In this document: positions 33,768 to 41,307 of the stretch, in pieces
How positions within the stretch are numbered: position 1 is the stretch's first letter
Layout of the letters: every line of letters starts with the position of its first letter
NCBI GenBank assembly: GCA_002305965.1
Contig: DBRM01000065.1
Location: 1-41,307, forward strand
Direction of reading: 5' to 3'
DNA length: 41,307 nucleotides
Origin: Syntrophomonas sp. UBA1368
GTDB lineage: Bacteria > Bacillota > Syntrophomonadia > Syntrophomonadales > Syntrophomonadaceae
The notes under the pieces: generated by a model
Database searches by the model: none
What the model was told of the DNA's origin: nothing
The model's input: only the letters and a program-made list of their open reading frames with translations
Translations under genes and position numbers: made by a program

Positions 33768-35102
33768 TTAATTGGTTTCGATTTCACCAAACAAGGAAAA
33801 AGTTGTACCCCTGGTAATTCTAACATGAACAAAGCTGCCGATTAATTCTTTTGGACCGGAAAAGATCACAATCCGGTTGCCATCAGTCCTGCCGGTCAGC
33901 CGGTGGGGATTGGTCTTGCTTGTGCCTTCCACCAGTATCTCCTGTACCGTCCCAGCCAGAGATCGATTGATATCGGCGGCAATACTGTACTGGAGCTCAT
34001 TTAATCTGCTCAGCCTCTGTTTCTTTTCCTCCAGGGATAACTGGTCTTTAAAATCTGCCGCCCTGGTTCCCTTACGTACTGAGTACATGAAGGTGAATGC
34101 AGCATCAAACCTTACTTTTTCTACCATTTCCAGGGTCTGCTGAAAGTTCTGTTCAGTTTCTCCCGGGAAACCGACGATCAAATCACTGGTGATCGCCGCA
34201 CCTGGTATAGCGGAACGGATCTTCTCGGTTAAACTTTGGTAGTGCTCTCTGGTATATCCACGGTTCATCCTGCGTAAGATTTCGTTGCTTCCAGCTTGTA
34301 ATGGCATATGGATATGTTTGCATATTTTTTTATGTCCTGCAACTGTCTTGATCAGTTTATCAGAAATATCTTTGGGGTGGGAAGTGGTAAACCGTATCCT
34401 TTGAATCGATTCAATTTCCGCTGCTTCACAGAGCAGATCGGCAAAATCATACGCCTTTTCTCCTCCGCTGTTATAGGAGTTGACATTCTGGCCCAGCAAG
34501 GTAATTTCTTTATAACCCTGCTCTCCCAATCTCTTGATTTCCGTCAAAATATCCTCAGGCTGCCGGCTTCTTTCCCTGCCCCTGGTATAAGGGACAATAC
34601 AATAGCTGCAAAAATTATTGCAGCCGTACATAATATTTACAAAGGCTGTTAAGCCCGGTTTTCTGATATTGGGAATGTTCTCGACGATTTGCCCTTCTTT
34701 TTCCCATACCTGCATTACTCTTGCCTTTTGTTCCTTGACTTTAGCGATTAAGGCCGGCAGTTCGTGAATATTATGGGTCCCAAAAACAATATCGACCCCC
34801 TGCTTTTTTAACCGCTTCTGATTGTCAGGGATCTGCGCCATACATCCGCCGAAAGCGATGAGCATTTCCGGGTTTTTCAGTTTTAATCTTCTAATTTCGC
34901 CCAGTTTGCCAAACACGCGGTTTTCAGCTGAGTGCCTGACACTGCAGGTATTGAATATGATAAGATCAGCGTCTTCCGTGGTGCTGGTTTCACAGTAGCC
35001 CATCGCTTCAACCAGACCGGCAATGGTTTCGGAATCCCTGACATTCATCTGACAGCCGTATGTTAAGATATTATATTTTTGGGTTCCATCCAATTGCTGC
35101 AC
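33768..35102 (-). CDS. miaB: tRNA-2-methylthio-N6-dimethylallyladenosine synthase MiaB
   Basis: 444 residues from GTG 35102, with AGGAGGT 6 bases upstream. N-terminal methylthiotransferase domain with three cluster Cys (YGCQMN, FNTCSVR, GGCMAQ); radical SAM motif GCNNFCSYCIVPYTRG; C-terminal TRAM domain. It converts i6A37 to ms2i6A37 in tRNA and needs two 4Fe-4S clusters. It likely forms an operon with the YlbF-family gene 24 bases downstream. Confidence 0.96.
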   Translation of the reverse strand: MQQLDGTQKYNILTYGCQMNVRDSETIAGLVEAMGYCETSTTEDADLIIFNTCSVRHSAENRVFGKLGEIRRLKLKNPEMLIAFGGCMAQIPDNQKRLKKQGVDIVFGTHNIHELPALIAKVKEQKARVMQVWEKEGQIVENIPNIRKPGLTAFVNIMYGCNNFCSYCIVPYTRGRERSRQPEDILTEIKRLGEQGYKEITLLGQNVNSYNSGGEKAYDFADLLCEAAEIESIQRIRFTTSHPKDISDKLIKTVAGHKKICKHIHMPLQAGSNEILRRMNRGYTREHYQSLTEKIRSAIPGAAITSDLIVGFPGETEQNFQQTLEMVEKVRFDAAFTFMYSVRKGTRAADFKDQLSLEEKKQRLSRLNELQYSIAADINRSLAGTVQEILVEGTSKTNPHRLTGRTDGNRIVIFSGPKELIGSFVHVRITRGTTFSLFGEIETN

Positions 35103-35286
35103 ATCAATACCTCCTGACCCATATTATTATAACCTTTTCATTGTAAAAAACGATATTTCAAAGAAATAATTTGCAGTGTCTGCGCCGATCATATATTAAA
35201 AATGTCAATAATATGACATAATATTTCCAACAATAAATAGAAAATGTTGTGATACGGGAAAATTATTTTAAAAAGGAGGAATACCT

Positions 35287-35715
35287 ATGCTCAAAGAGTT
35301 TAAAGAGTTTGCCATGCGGGGTAATCTGATGGACATGGCTATGGGTATCATTATCGGAGCCGCATTTGGCAAGATTGTAACTTCCCTGGTTAATGATATC
35401 ATCATGCCCCCAATTGGACTTATTTTAGGCAAAGTTGATTTCACCAATTTATTTTACAATCTTTCTGATACCCCTTATGCATCTCTTGCCGCAGCACAGG
35501 AGGCAGGCGCTCCCGTCATTGCCTGGGGAATGTTTATCAATACCCTCATCGATTTTCTCATTATTGCATTTGTGCTATTTCTGATCATACGTCAGATCAA
35601 TAAAATGAAACGAACCGAGGAAGAAGAAGCCAAGACCAAAGATTGCCCCTACTGTAAATCTGAAATTGCCATTGATGCCACCCGCTGCGCCCACTGTACA
35701 TCAGAAGTAAGCTAA
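35287..35715 (+). CDS. mscL: Large-conductance mechanosensitive channel MscL with zinc-ribbon tail
   Basis: 142 residues. Two membrane helices: MGIIIGAAFGKIVTSLVNDIIMPP-like pore helix (about 15-40) and a second one at 75-98. The channel opens under membrane tension to release solutes. The C-terminus has CPYC then CAHC (a CxxC-CxxC zinc ribbon) after the acidic TEEEEAKTK linker. This replaces the usual amphipathic C-terminal helix bundle. ATG follows AAAGGAGG; terminator immediately downstream. Confidence 0.93.
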   Translation: MLKEFKEFAMRGNLMDMAMGIIIGAAFGKIVTSLVNDIIMPPIGLILGKVDFTNLFYNLSDTPYASLAAAQEAGAPVIAWGMFINTLIDFLIIAFVLFLIIRQINKMKRTEEEEAKTKDCPYCKSEIAIDATRCAHCTSEVS

Positions 35716-35720
35716 AGTTA

Positions 35721-35759
35721 AAAAACCCGGATCATCGAGCATGATCCGGGTTTTTTTCT
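35721..35759 (+). terminator. Bidirectional terminator between mscL and rubrerythrin
   Basis: A 13-bp perfect stem AAACCCGGATCAT / ATGATCCGGGTTT with loop CGAGC, followed by a T-run on the plus strand and an A-run upstream. Confidence 0.92.
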
Positions 35760-35767
35760 TTTTAATA

Positions 35768-36364
35768 TTAATAGGGTTCGCTGAACAATTCAAAATGTTC
35801 TTTGGCATGGAGGCAGGCCGGGCAAAGTTCCGGAGCTCCTTCTCCTTCATGTACATATCCGCAGTTGCCGCATTTCCATTTGGTTTTTTCCGCTTTTTTA
35901 AATACCGTACCATTTTCGATATTCTCTGCCAGTTTATTAAATCTGGTTTCATGAGCAGTCTCTGCTTTGGCGATCATTTTAAAAGCAGCCGCGATCTGCG
36001 GGAAACCTTCTTCTTCAGCCACCTTGGCAAAAGCCGGATATAAATCTGACCATTCTTCCCTCTCGCCGCCGGCGGCATATTTCAAATTTTCCAGCGTGCT
36101 GGCTTGTGCCACAGGATAGTCGGCAGTGATTTCGATCATGAAGGGCATATCCCCTTCCATTCCCTCCAATAAGAACTTGTAAAACCGTTTGGCATGTTCC
36201 TTTTCATTATCAGCTGTTTCAATGAAAATGTTCTTTATTTGTTTGTAGCCTTCTTTATCTGCCACAGACGCATAGTAGGTATAACGGTTTCTGGCTTGGG
36301 ATTCTCCTGCAAATGCTTTCAATAAATTTTCCGCTGTTTTGGTTCCATTCAGTTTTTTACTCAT
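35768..36364 (-). CDS. rbr: Rubrerythrin
   Basis: 198 residues. N-terminal diiron four-helix domain with ligand segments FAGESQARNR, ETADNEKEHAKR (ExxH), and KAETAHETRF (ExxH), then a rubredoxin-like Fe(Cys)4 domain with CGNC and CPAC. It reduces hydrogen peroxide to water in anaerobes. The ATG overlaps the perR stop (ATGA) and its ribosome site GGAGG lies inside perR, so the two are translationally coupled. Confidence 0.95.
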   Translation of the reverse strand: MSKKLNGTKTAENLLKAFAGESQARNRYTYYASVADKEGYKQIKNIFIETADNEKEHAKRFYKFLLEGMEGDMPFMIEITADYPVAQASTLENLKYAAGGEREEWSDLYPAFAKVAEEEGFPQIAAAFKMIAKAETAHETRFNKLAENIENGTVFKKAEKTKWKCGNCGYVHEGEGAPELCPACLHAKEHFELFSEPY

Positions 36365-36798
36365 TGTTCAACCTCCTTTAATTTTTCATTTTTATTTTCA
36401 AGGCATATAGGACAGATGCCTTTACAATAAACGTTTTTTTCTTTTATCAGATAATTATTTAAATGACTGGTGGCAAAAGCATCACTTTCCAGCTGGAAAT
36501 CATGGATACCACCGCACTCGATACATTTAAAATGCCCATGACCGGTCACATTATAATCGTAACGGGTTTCATGATCTTCAATATTAATTGGCTGAACGAT
36601 GCCAGCTTCAATAAATAGATTGATGGAATTATAGACGGTAGTTTTGGATAACGTGGGAATCTCCCCTACCAGATCATGATAAATCTGCTCGACTGTTGGG
36701 TGATTTGGGTTGCTCACCAAATAATCCAGTATTTTAATTCTCTGATACGAAGGCTTGATTTCTTTTTTGATCAAAAGTTTGGCTATATCTGTATTCAT
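36361..36798 (-). CDS. perR: PerR-type Fur-family peroxide regulator
   Basis: 145 residues. Winged helix (PSYQRIKILDYL to TTVYNSINLFIEAG), metal site with YDYNVTGHGHF (Asp then two His) and CGGIHDF, where an Asp follows (as in PerR) rather than the Glu of Fur. The structural zinc site uses CIEC and CPIC. It senses peroxide by iron-catalysed oxidation and represses peroxide-defence genes. It is co-translated with rubrerythrin and has a PerR box in its own promoter. Confidence 0.9.
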   Translation of the reverse strand: MNTDIAKLLIKKEIKPSYQRIKILDYLVSNPNHPTVEQIYHDLVGEIPTLSKTTVYNSINLFIEAGIVQPINIEDHETRYDYNVTGHGHFKCIECGGIHDFQLESDAFATSHLNNYLIKEKNVYCKGICPICLENKNEKLKEVEQ

Positions 36799-36813
36799 AA
36801 CCTACCTCAAAGA

Positions 36814-36828
36814 TTATAATCATTACAA
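36814..36828 (-). promoter_or_regulatory. PerR box upstream of perR-rbr
   Basis: TTATAATCATTACAA matches the PerR consensus TTATAAT-N-ATTATAA with a single mismatch. It includes a minus-strand TATAAT (36818-36813) that could be the -10, so PerR binding would block transcription of its own operon. Confidence 0.8.
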
Positions 36829-36952
36829 TTATGTTATTATTTTAATAATGTAAAGTCAAGCATATGATTTGTGAATATGTATTGAATTAGATATTTCAAA
36901 ATTAGTTTTCAGGATATAATTATAAATAATTCGTAATAAAGGAGAAAATGAT

Positions 36953-38443
36953 ATGGCCGAAATCTATAAACTGCCAATCGCCAAAAGCAGTGAGGAACTT
37001 TTTATTCTGGCCAAAATGGCCAATCGTCACGGATTAATAGCGGGTGCGACCGGAACCGGAAAAACTGTTTCGCTGAAGGTTATGGCAGAGGCTTTCAGCC
37101 AGATCGGAGTACCTGTATTCCTGGCTGATATTAAAGGTGATCTGGCCAGTATTTCATTTGCTGGTGAAACAAGCCCCAATATGGAAGATCGGCTGAAGAT
37201 GCTAGGTCTTGAAGGATTTGAGTTCAAAGGGTTTCCCGTACGCTTCTGGGATGTTTTCGGGGAATTGGGCCACCCGGTTCGCACTACCGTTTCTGAAATG
37301 GGACCTATGCTTCTATCCCGTTTACTGGATTTAAATGATGTGCAGACCGGAGTTATCAATATTGTATTTAAAATTGCCGATGATCAGGGCCTGCTTTTGA
37401 TAGACCTGAAAGACTTGCGGGCTATGCTGAAATATGTGGGCGATAATGCCAAGGAATATACAGTGGAATACGGTACAGTATCCAAACAATCCATCGGAGC
37501 GATCCAGCGTGGCTTACTGCGGCTGGAAGAACAGGGCGGCGACCATTTCTTTGGCGAACCAGCCCTTAATATTATGGATTTTATTATGACGGATCCCGAT
37601 GGACGCGGCATCATCAATGTATTAGCAGCAGAAAAGCTGTTTCAATACCCTGCTCTTTACGCAACATTTCTCTTGTGGATGCTGTCTGAGCTTTTTGAAG
37701 AAATGCCGGAAGTGGGAGATCTGGATAAACCCCGGATTGTATTTTTCTTTGATGAAGCCCATTTGCTGTTTAAGGATATGCCCAAAGCCTTGCTGGAAAA
37801 AATCGAACAAGTGGTCAGATTGATCCGTTCCAAGGGGGTTGGCGTATATTTTATTACCCAGAATCCAATCGATATTCCTGATACTGTATTAGGACAATTA
37901 GGCAACCGGGTCCAACATGCTTTAAGAGCCTATACCCCAAGAGAACAGAAAGCAGTTAAGGCAGCTGCTGAAACCTTCCGGGCCAATCCGAATCTAAATG
38001 TAGAACAAGTCATTACCGAATTAAAAGTTGGTGAAGCCCTGGTGTCTTTTTTACAGGCGGACGGCAGTCCCCAACCGGTTGAAAAAGCCTGGATAATGCC
38101 TCCGGCCAGCAGGTTTGGAACCATAACCGCTCTGGAAAGAAACACCATCATCAATGGTTCAACCCTCTATCATAAATATCAGGAAATGATAGACCGTGAT
38201 TCTGCTTTTGAGATGCTGCAGAGGAAAGTTGAAGAGCGTGATGCTGAAGCGCAACGTGAAACTGAAAAGCTGGCCCGGGAAAAGCAATACTCTGAGGAAG
38301 CCAGGAGAGAAAAAACAAGTGCCAGGAAAAAACAGCCCGATACCATCGTGGAGAAAATAGCAAAATCAGCAATCTCTTCTTTTAGCAGCCAGATCGGACG
38401 TTCTATCGCCCGGGGGATATTAGGCTCGATCATGAAGAAATAA
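36953..38443 (+). CDS. HerA-like DUF853 ATPase (helicase HerA C-terminal family)
   Basis: 496 residues. Walker A GATGTGKT (31-38, Lys 37), Walker B RIVFFFDEAHLLF, then QNP and a LRAYTP arginine-finger-like segment; this is the DUF853/YjgR group of the FtsK-HerA superfamily. C-terminus is a charged, probably coiled-coil stretch (about 400-465) ending in a Gly/Ile-rich tail. Likely a cytoplasmic hexameric motor acting on DNA. No NurA nuclease partner is seen. AAAGGAG precedes the ATG. Confidence 0.87.
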   Translation: MAEIYKLPIAKSSEELFILAKMANRHGLIAGATGTGKTVSLKVMAEAFSQIGVPVFLADIKGDLASISFAGETSPNMEDRLKMLGLEGFEFKGFPVRFWDVFGELGHPVRTTVSEMGPMLLSRLLDLNDVQTGVINIVFKIADDQGLLLIDLKDLRAMLKYVGDNAKEYTVEYGTVSKQSIGAIQRGLLRLEEQGGDHFFGEPALNIMDFIMTDPDGRGIINVLAAEKLFQYPALYATFLLWMLSELFEEMPEVGDLDKPRIVFFFDEAHLLFKDMPKALLEKIEQVVRLIRSKGVGVYFITQNPIDIPDTVLGQLGNRVQHALRAYTPREQKAVKAAAETFRANPNLNVEQVITELKVGEALVSFLQADGSPQPVEKAWIMPPASRFGTITALERNTIINGSTLYHKYQEMIDRDSAFEMLQRKVEERDAEAQRETEKLAREKQYSEEARREKTSARKKQPDTIVEKIAKSAISSFSSQIGRSIARGILGSIMKK

Positions 38444-38471
38444 CCGGGGCGCTCAGTTAAGCCAATTAGAT

Positions 38472-38508
38472 CCGATAAGGAAGATCACTACTCTTTCTTA
38501 TCGGTTTT
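38472..38508 (+). terminator. Terminator of the HerA-like gene
   Basis: A 13-bp stem CCGATAAGGAAGA / TCTTTCTTATCGG (one G-U) is followed by TTTTCTTT. Its right arm is inside the end of the converging DUF1648 gene. Confidence 0.78.
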
Positions 38509-39000
38509 CTTTGTCATTTTCATTATGAAATAAACCAGAGTCACCGCCATGACCAACAGAAATACCGGTAAAAGCCAATGGCTAAGTCCAGTAATATTGC
38601 CTTTGGCGGTTTCAATGGAACCCCAAATTAAATAGGCAAAAAGCAATACACATTCGGTTTTCATGAATGCCATTAACATGCGGCCTTGTAAATACTGGTA
38701 AGGGGCATTGTTTTCATTGATGGGCTGTAAATAATTATAGGTATGGGGAAATCTCTCCATTATTTTTAATCCGACATAAAAAACTATCATCACCCCGGCC
38801 AGAATTAGCAGAGAATTTTTGCTGCCCCAGCCATCCGGCGCCCCGGAAAAATCAAAATGGGTAGGTATTTCTGCCGGCAGCAGCGTATAATTTATTTTCA
38901 GGAATAACAGCATGAATATGACTGTCCCCAATGCAGCAATGTCCAATAACAATTCTATGGTTGTGATCGGGATATCCAATACCGGCCTTTTTTGAAGCAT
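38488..39000 (-). CDS. DUF1648-domain membrane protein
   Basis: 170 residues with about four membrane helices. The signature after the first helix is LLPAEIPTHFDFSGAPDGWGSK, the DUF1648 motif. Some DUF1648 proteins belong to lantibiotic-immunity-like or regulatory loci, but nothing nearby supports such a role. AAGGA lies 5 bases before the ATG. It lies 21 bases downstream of the nucleotidase gene and is probably co-transcribed with it. Confidence 0.75.
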   Translation of the reverse strand: MLQKRPVLDIPITTIELLLDIAALGTVIFMLLFLKINYTLLPAEIPTHFDFSGAPDGWGSKNSLLILAGVMIVFYVGLKIMERFPHTYNYLQPINENNAPYQYLQGRMLMAFMKTECVLLFAYLIWGSIETAKGNITGLSHWLLPVFLLVMAVTLVYFIMKMTKKTDKKE

Positions 39001-39021
39001 TTCAATCCTTCTTCCGATATT

Positions 39022-40980
39022 TCATCTGTCAAGCGTTGCCGACAGTTTTGTTTTCCTTCTTTTCATAACTTTATATACGATGAAGATAATTAGCAGCAAA
39101 AGCAAGGCGGTGATCAAATAGACTTTCAAAGCGAAGGCATTCGGATCCCCCCATACAGCACTCAGTCCAGTGTCCTGGCTTACGATCTTTCTTCCCTGGG
39201 GCTGGCTGTAATAAAGCGGTATCTGAGGAATACCGTCCTGTGCGGCAAAAGACTGCAAATATCCGGCGATGGCAGCCCATTCTTTTATCTCATTATTGTT
39301 GCCGCCGGTCAGGTCTTTTATAATATGTTCCTCAAAATCTACGATCGGTTCCCCGTCTTTGTTTTTGGGAACGATTGACAAGATACCGAAAGATTTTTCT
39401 CCCACCACCGTTAACATCTGGGCAGAATATAAACCTGCCACTACGCGGTAAAGACTGTCATCATCTATTTCTTCCAGGTTTCCGTTACTTTCCAGCAATG
39501 ATGCAGAGGTAACTTTGTTAAACATCAAACGATGGGGATTGAACGTATAAGTCATGCCTGCAATATATAATTGGGCTGGTTTCATAAGCGGAGCAACTGA
39601 TGCATCCACTTCGCAGGCTGTTTTTAGTTCCCGTCCGGTTAAATAAACAGATATCAATGGGTACCCGGCTTTTTTATCAGGTCCAATCCCAAGAGAACTG
39701 ACGGCAAAGGCATCTGCCACAGTAATATTTCCTTTTAGAAAAGTACCTCTGATGGTACCGCTGGGAACCACTGCCGCGGCGATCGGCTCGTAGCTGGTTC
39801 CCTCGGCAGCTTTTACCGCATAAATATAGGCATCACCTATAAGATTGGCTAACGGTTCTTCCTCATGCCGGACTCCGATTTCCGCAGCCGGCAAAAAGCT
39901 AAACGGACTATAGGCTAACACCTGATCAAATGTCATTCCCATATCATCAAGGTAATCGGTTTGTACTTTCTGCCGGTACTTCTCCACAGTGGCCGTAATA
40001 CCTGAATCTGCTGGCAGTCTGTCATCGATGGGCAAAAGTTGATAGTGACTTACTTGCCAGTTGTTGTCCTCATCGTCTTTTATCTTAAGCAGGCCGATAT
40101 GCTCACCATATTCCCCCGTCGAGCAGATAATGGTGCGGCCTGTTATGATCGGTTCAGTAAGTTTGGTATGGCTGTGTCCGCTGATGATCACATCGATATC
40201 CGGCACTTTTTGGGCTAATAATTCATCCTCAGAATTTTCCCCGTCATTTGACGTCCCGGAATGGGAAAGGCAAATGATCAGATCGACCTTTTCCTTATTT
40301 TTCAGTGTTTCCGTTATACTGACTGCGGTTTTCAGCGGATCGGCAAATGCAACTTCTGCCATGGGAGCATTGGAAATCGCTTCAGATCCAATCAAACCAA
40401 ATATACCAATTCGTTTGCCATTCCGTTCCAGAATGATATATTCTCTGGTCCCGTAATCAGTCATGGCCTTATTTAAATCTGATAACGATTCTGTTAGTTG
40501 TTCCTTATCACCATCCGGGAAAACCACATTGGAGACCAATAGCGCTGGTAGTTTTTGATTGTTTTGCCGGGCTGCATTCAGGCAGTCTGCCAGTCCCTGC
40601 GCCCGGTAATCGAATTCATGATTGCCAAAAGTAGCAGCATCATATCCCATCTGCCCCATGAGTGACAACCCCGGTGCACTTTCGGCAAAAATAGTCTGAA
40701 ACAGTGTCCCCATGGAAAAGTCTCCGGCATCCAGGAGCAAAAGTTCAGGATCCGTTTCCCGCTCCTCATCGACAGCACTTTTTATGAGGGCAAAGCCGCC
40801 GTATTCATTTATGGTTCCACCTTTGTCCAGTGTAAAAGGCAGAATGTGATCATGCAGGTCATGGGTAAAAATAATTGTAATGTAGTCTTCTTTATCGGCA
40901 GCAACTGCCGGGAAAGCGAATGTCATTGTTGCAAGGAAGATGAAAACCACTACCATCAAACTGCGCATTAATTTAAACAA
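39022..40980 (-). CDS. Membrane-anchored 5'-nucleotidase / cyclic phosphodiesterase-family protein
   Basis: About 652 residues. The start is TTG 40980 with GGAGGG 7 bases upstream (an ATG at 40995 lies before that site). Signal peptide 1-28 (cut near AVAA). Metallophosphatase motifs: D41-x-H43 (THDLHDH), LDAGD, FGNHEFDY and ISGHSHTK bind two metals; the UshA-type C-terminal domain follows with PSGTIRG and LTGRELKTA. A final membrane helix plus basic tail (VYKVMKRRK) anchors it. It probably cleaves nucleotides or related phosphoesters outside the cell. Confidence 0.88.
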   Translation of the reverse strand: MFKLMRSLMVVVFIFLATMTFAFPAVAADKEDYITIIFTHDLHDHILPFTLDKGGTINEYGGFALIKSAVDEERETDPELLLLDAGDFSMGTLFQTIFAESAPGLSLMGQMGYDAATFGNHEFDYRAQGLADCLNAARQNNQKLPALLVSNVVFPDGDKEQLTESLSDLNKAMTDYGTREYIILERNGKRIGIFGLIGSEAISNAPMAEVAFADPLKTAVSITETLKNKEKVDLIICLSHSGTSNDGENSEDELLAQKVPDIDVIISGHSHTKLTEPIITGRTIICSTGEYGEHIGLLKIKDDEDNNWQVSHYQLLPIDDRLPADSGITATVEKYRQKVQTDYLDDMGMTFDQVLAYSPFSFLPAAEIGVRHEEEPLANLIGDAYIYAVKAAEGTSYEPIAAAVVPSGTIRGTFLKGNITVADAFAVSSLGIGPDKKAGYPLISVYLTGRELKTACEVDASVAPLMKPAQLYIAGMTYTFNPHRLMFNKVTSASLLESNGNLEEIDDDSLYRVVAGLYSAQMLTVVGEKSFGILSIVPKNKDGEPIVDFEEHIIKDLTGGNNNEIKEWAAIAGYLQSFAAQDGIPQIPLYYSQPQGRKIVSQDTGLSAVWGDPNAFALKVYLITALLLLLIIFIVYKVMKRRKTKLSATLDR

Positions 40981-41094
40981 TAGCATACCCTCCATATTTC
41001 AGGCTTATTATCCGTTTAGTCCCTGTCATCAGTTTTTTTCAATTATAGGCTGATAAATATCTTTCCATTGTTAACAAACCTGAACAGCCTCTTA

Positions 41095-41307
41095 TCATTG
41101 AAATATTCCCTGCTCCCGGTAGTATTTTTCAGCTCCCGGGTGCAGCGGAATGCCGACATCTGAGGCCATTCTTGATATGGTCAAACCTTTAAGGGCAGCA
41201 TGAACATCATGCAGATAATCAACATTTTCGCCTATGGATCTGGTTACTTCGTATGCGGCAGCCTCGGGCATATTTTTAGGTACTGCAATAATGGTATTGG
41301 TCGATAA
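41095..41307 (-). CDS. TAXI-family TRAP transporter solute-binding protein, C-terminal part
   Basis: Only the last 70 codons are in the window; the 5' part lies beyond the right edge. The end contains TNTIIAVPKNMPE, a helix with ENVDYLHDVHAALKG, and the family's near-universal finish IPLHPGAEKYYREQGI. TAXI proteins are extracytoplasmic receptors for TRAP-type carboxylate or amino-acid uptake. The stop is at 41095-41097. Confidence 0.85.
   Translation of the reverse strand, partial: LSTNTIIAVPKNMPEAAAYEVTRSIGENVDYLHDVHAALKGLTISRMASDVGIPLHPGAEKYYREQGIFQ

Noticed and set aside
1..41307. CRISPR arrays, prophage, insertion sequences, tRNA or rRNA genes
   Set aside because: I looked for direct repeat arrays, transposase or integrase genes and cloverleaf-type sequences and saw none.

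Overview
The window looks like a chromosomal segment of a low-to-moderate GC, Gram-positive, endospore-lineage anaerobe (Firmicutes/Clostridia, plausibly Peptococcaceae-like; this is inferred from gene content and not from a marker search). The clues are the order miaB - ylbF-type gene - mutS ... mutL ... miaA - hfq - spoVK - ynbB-type lyase - glnA with lexA next door (much of it recalls Bacillus/Clostridia synteny), a PerR-rubrerythrin pair, strong AGGAGG ribosome sites, several TTG/GTG starts, a LexA box of Bacillus type, and a likely selenocysteine codon. I see no rRNA, tRNA, CRISPR array or insertion sequence.

Layout. Positions 1-250: AT-rich tail of an unrecognised gene plus its terminator. 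569-3196: a SERCA-type Ca2+ ATPase. 3265-4876: a divergent pair made of a PurL/AIR-synthase-related protein with altered active-site residues and, on the other strand, an ArsC/Spx-family redox protein. The second gene is read through an in-frame TGA placed exactly where the first Cys of the CxxC motif belongs, with a SECIS-like hairpin just downstream; this is the most interesting item. 4974-8118: crotonase-family protein, RarD-type transporter, secreted M14/AstE-like metallopeptidase. 8199-15265 (minus strand): membrane-anchored trypsin-like protease, meso-diaminopimelate dehydrogenase, Nudix (CoA-pyrophosphatase type), small CBM25-like protein, pssA-psd (phosphatidylethanolamine synthesis), and murB with a B12-binding radical SAM protein.

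15438-19642 (plus strand): a GlcD/GlcF-like 2-hydroxyacid dehydrogenase pair, a TtcA-family tRNA thiolase and lexA with its own SOS box. 19716-35102 (minus strand): a long run of housekeeping genes: glnA, DUF456, ynbB-type PLP enzyme, spoVK-like AAA, hfq, miaA, RsmJ-like methyltransferase, mutL, histone-deacetylase-family protein with zinc ribbon, hydantoinase/oxoprolinase-like protein, mutS, YlbF-family protein with a Cys-rich tail, miaB. Overlapping or abutting stops and starts (mutL/methyltransferase, HDAC/mutL, hydantoinase/HDAC) suggest that the mismatch-repair genes are co-translated with the two metabolic-looking genes.

35287-41307: mscL with a C-terminal zinc ribbon, perR-rubrerythrin under a PerR box, a HerA-like DUF853 ATPase, a DUF1648 membrane protein, a membrane-anchored 5'-nucleotidase-family phosphoesterase, and the C-terminal end of a TAXI-type TRAP transporter binding protein running off the right edge.

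The themes are oxidative-stress handling (PerR, rubrerythrin, the Sec redox protein), DNA repair (MutS, MutL, LexA, HerA-like), tRNA modification (MiaA, MiaB, TtcA-like) and envelope synthesis (Ddh, MurB, Pss, Psd).
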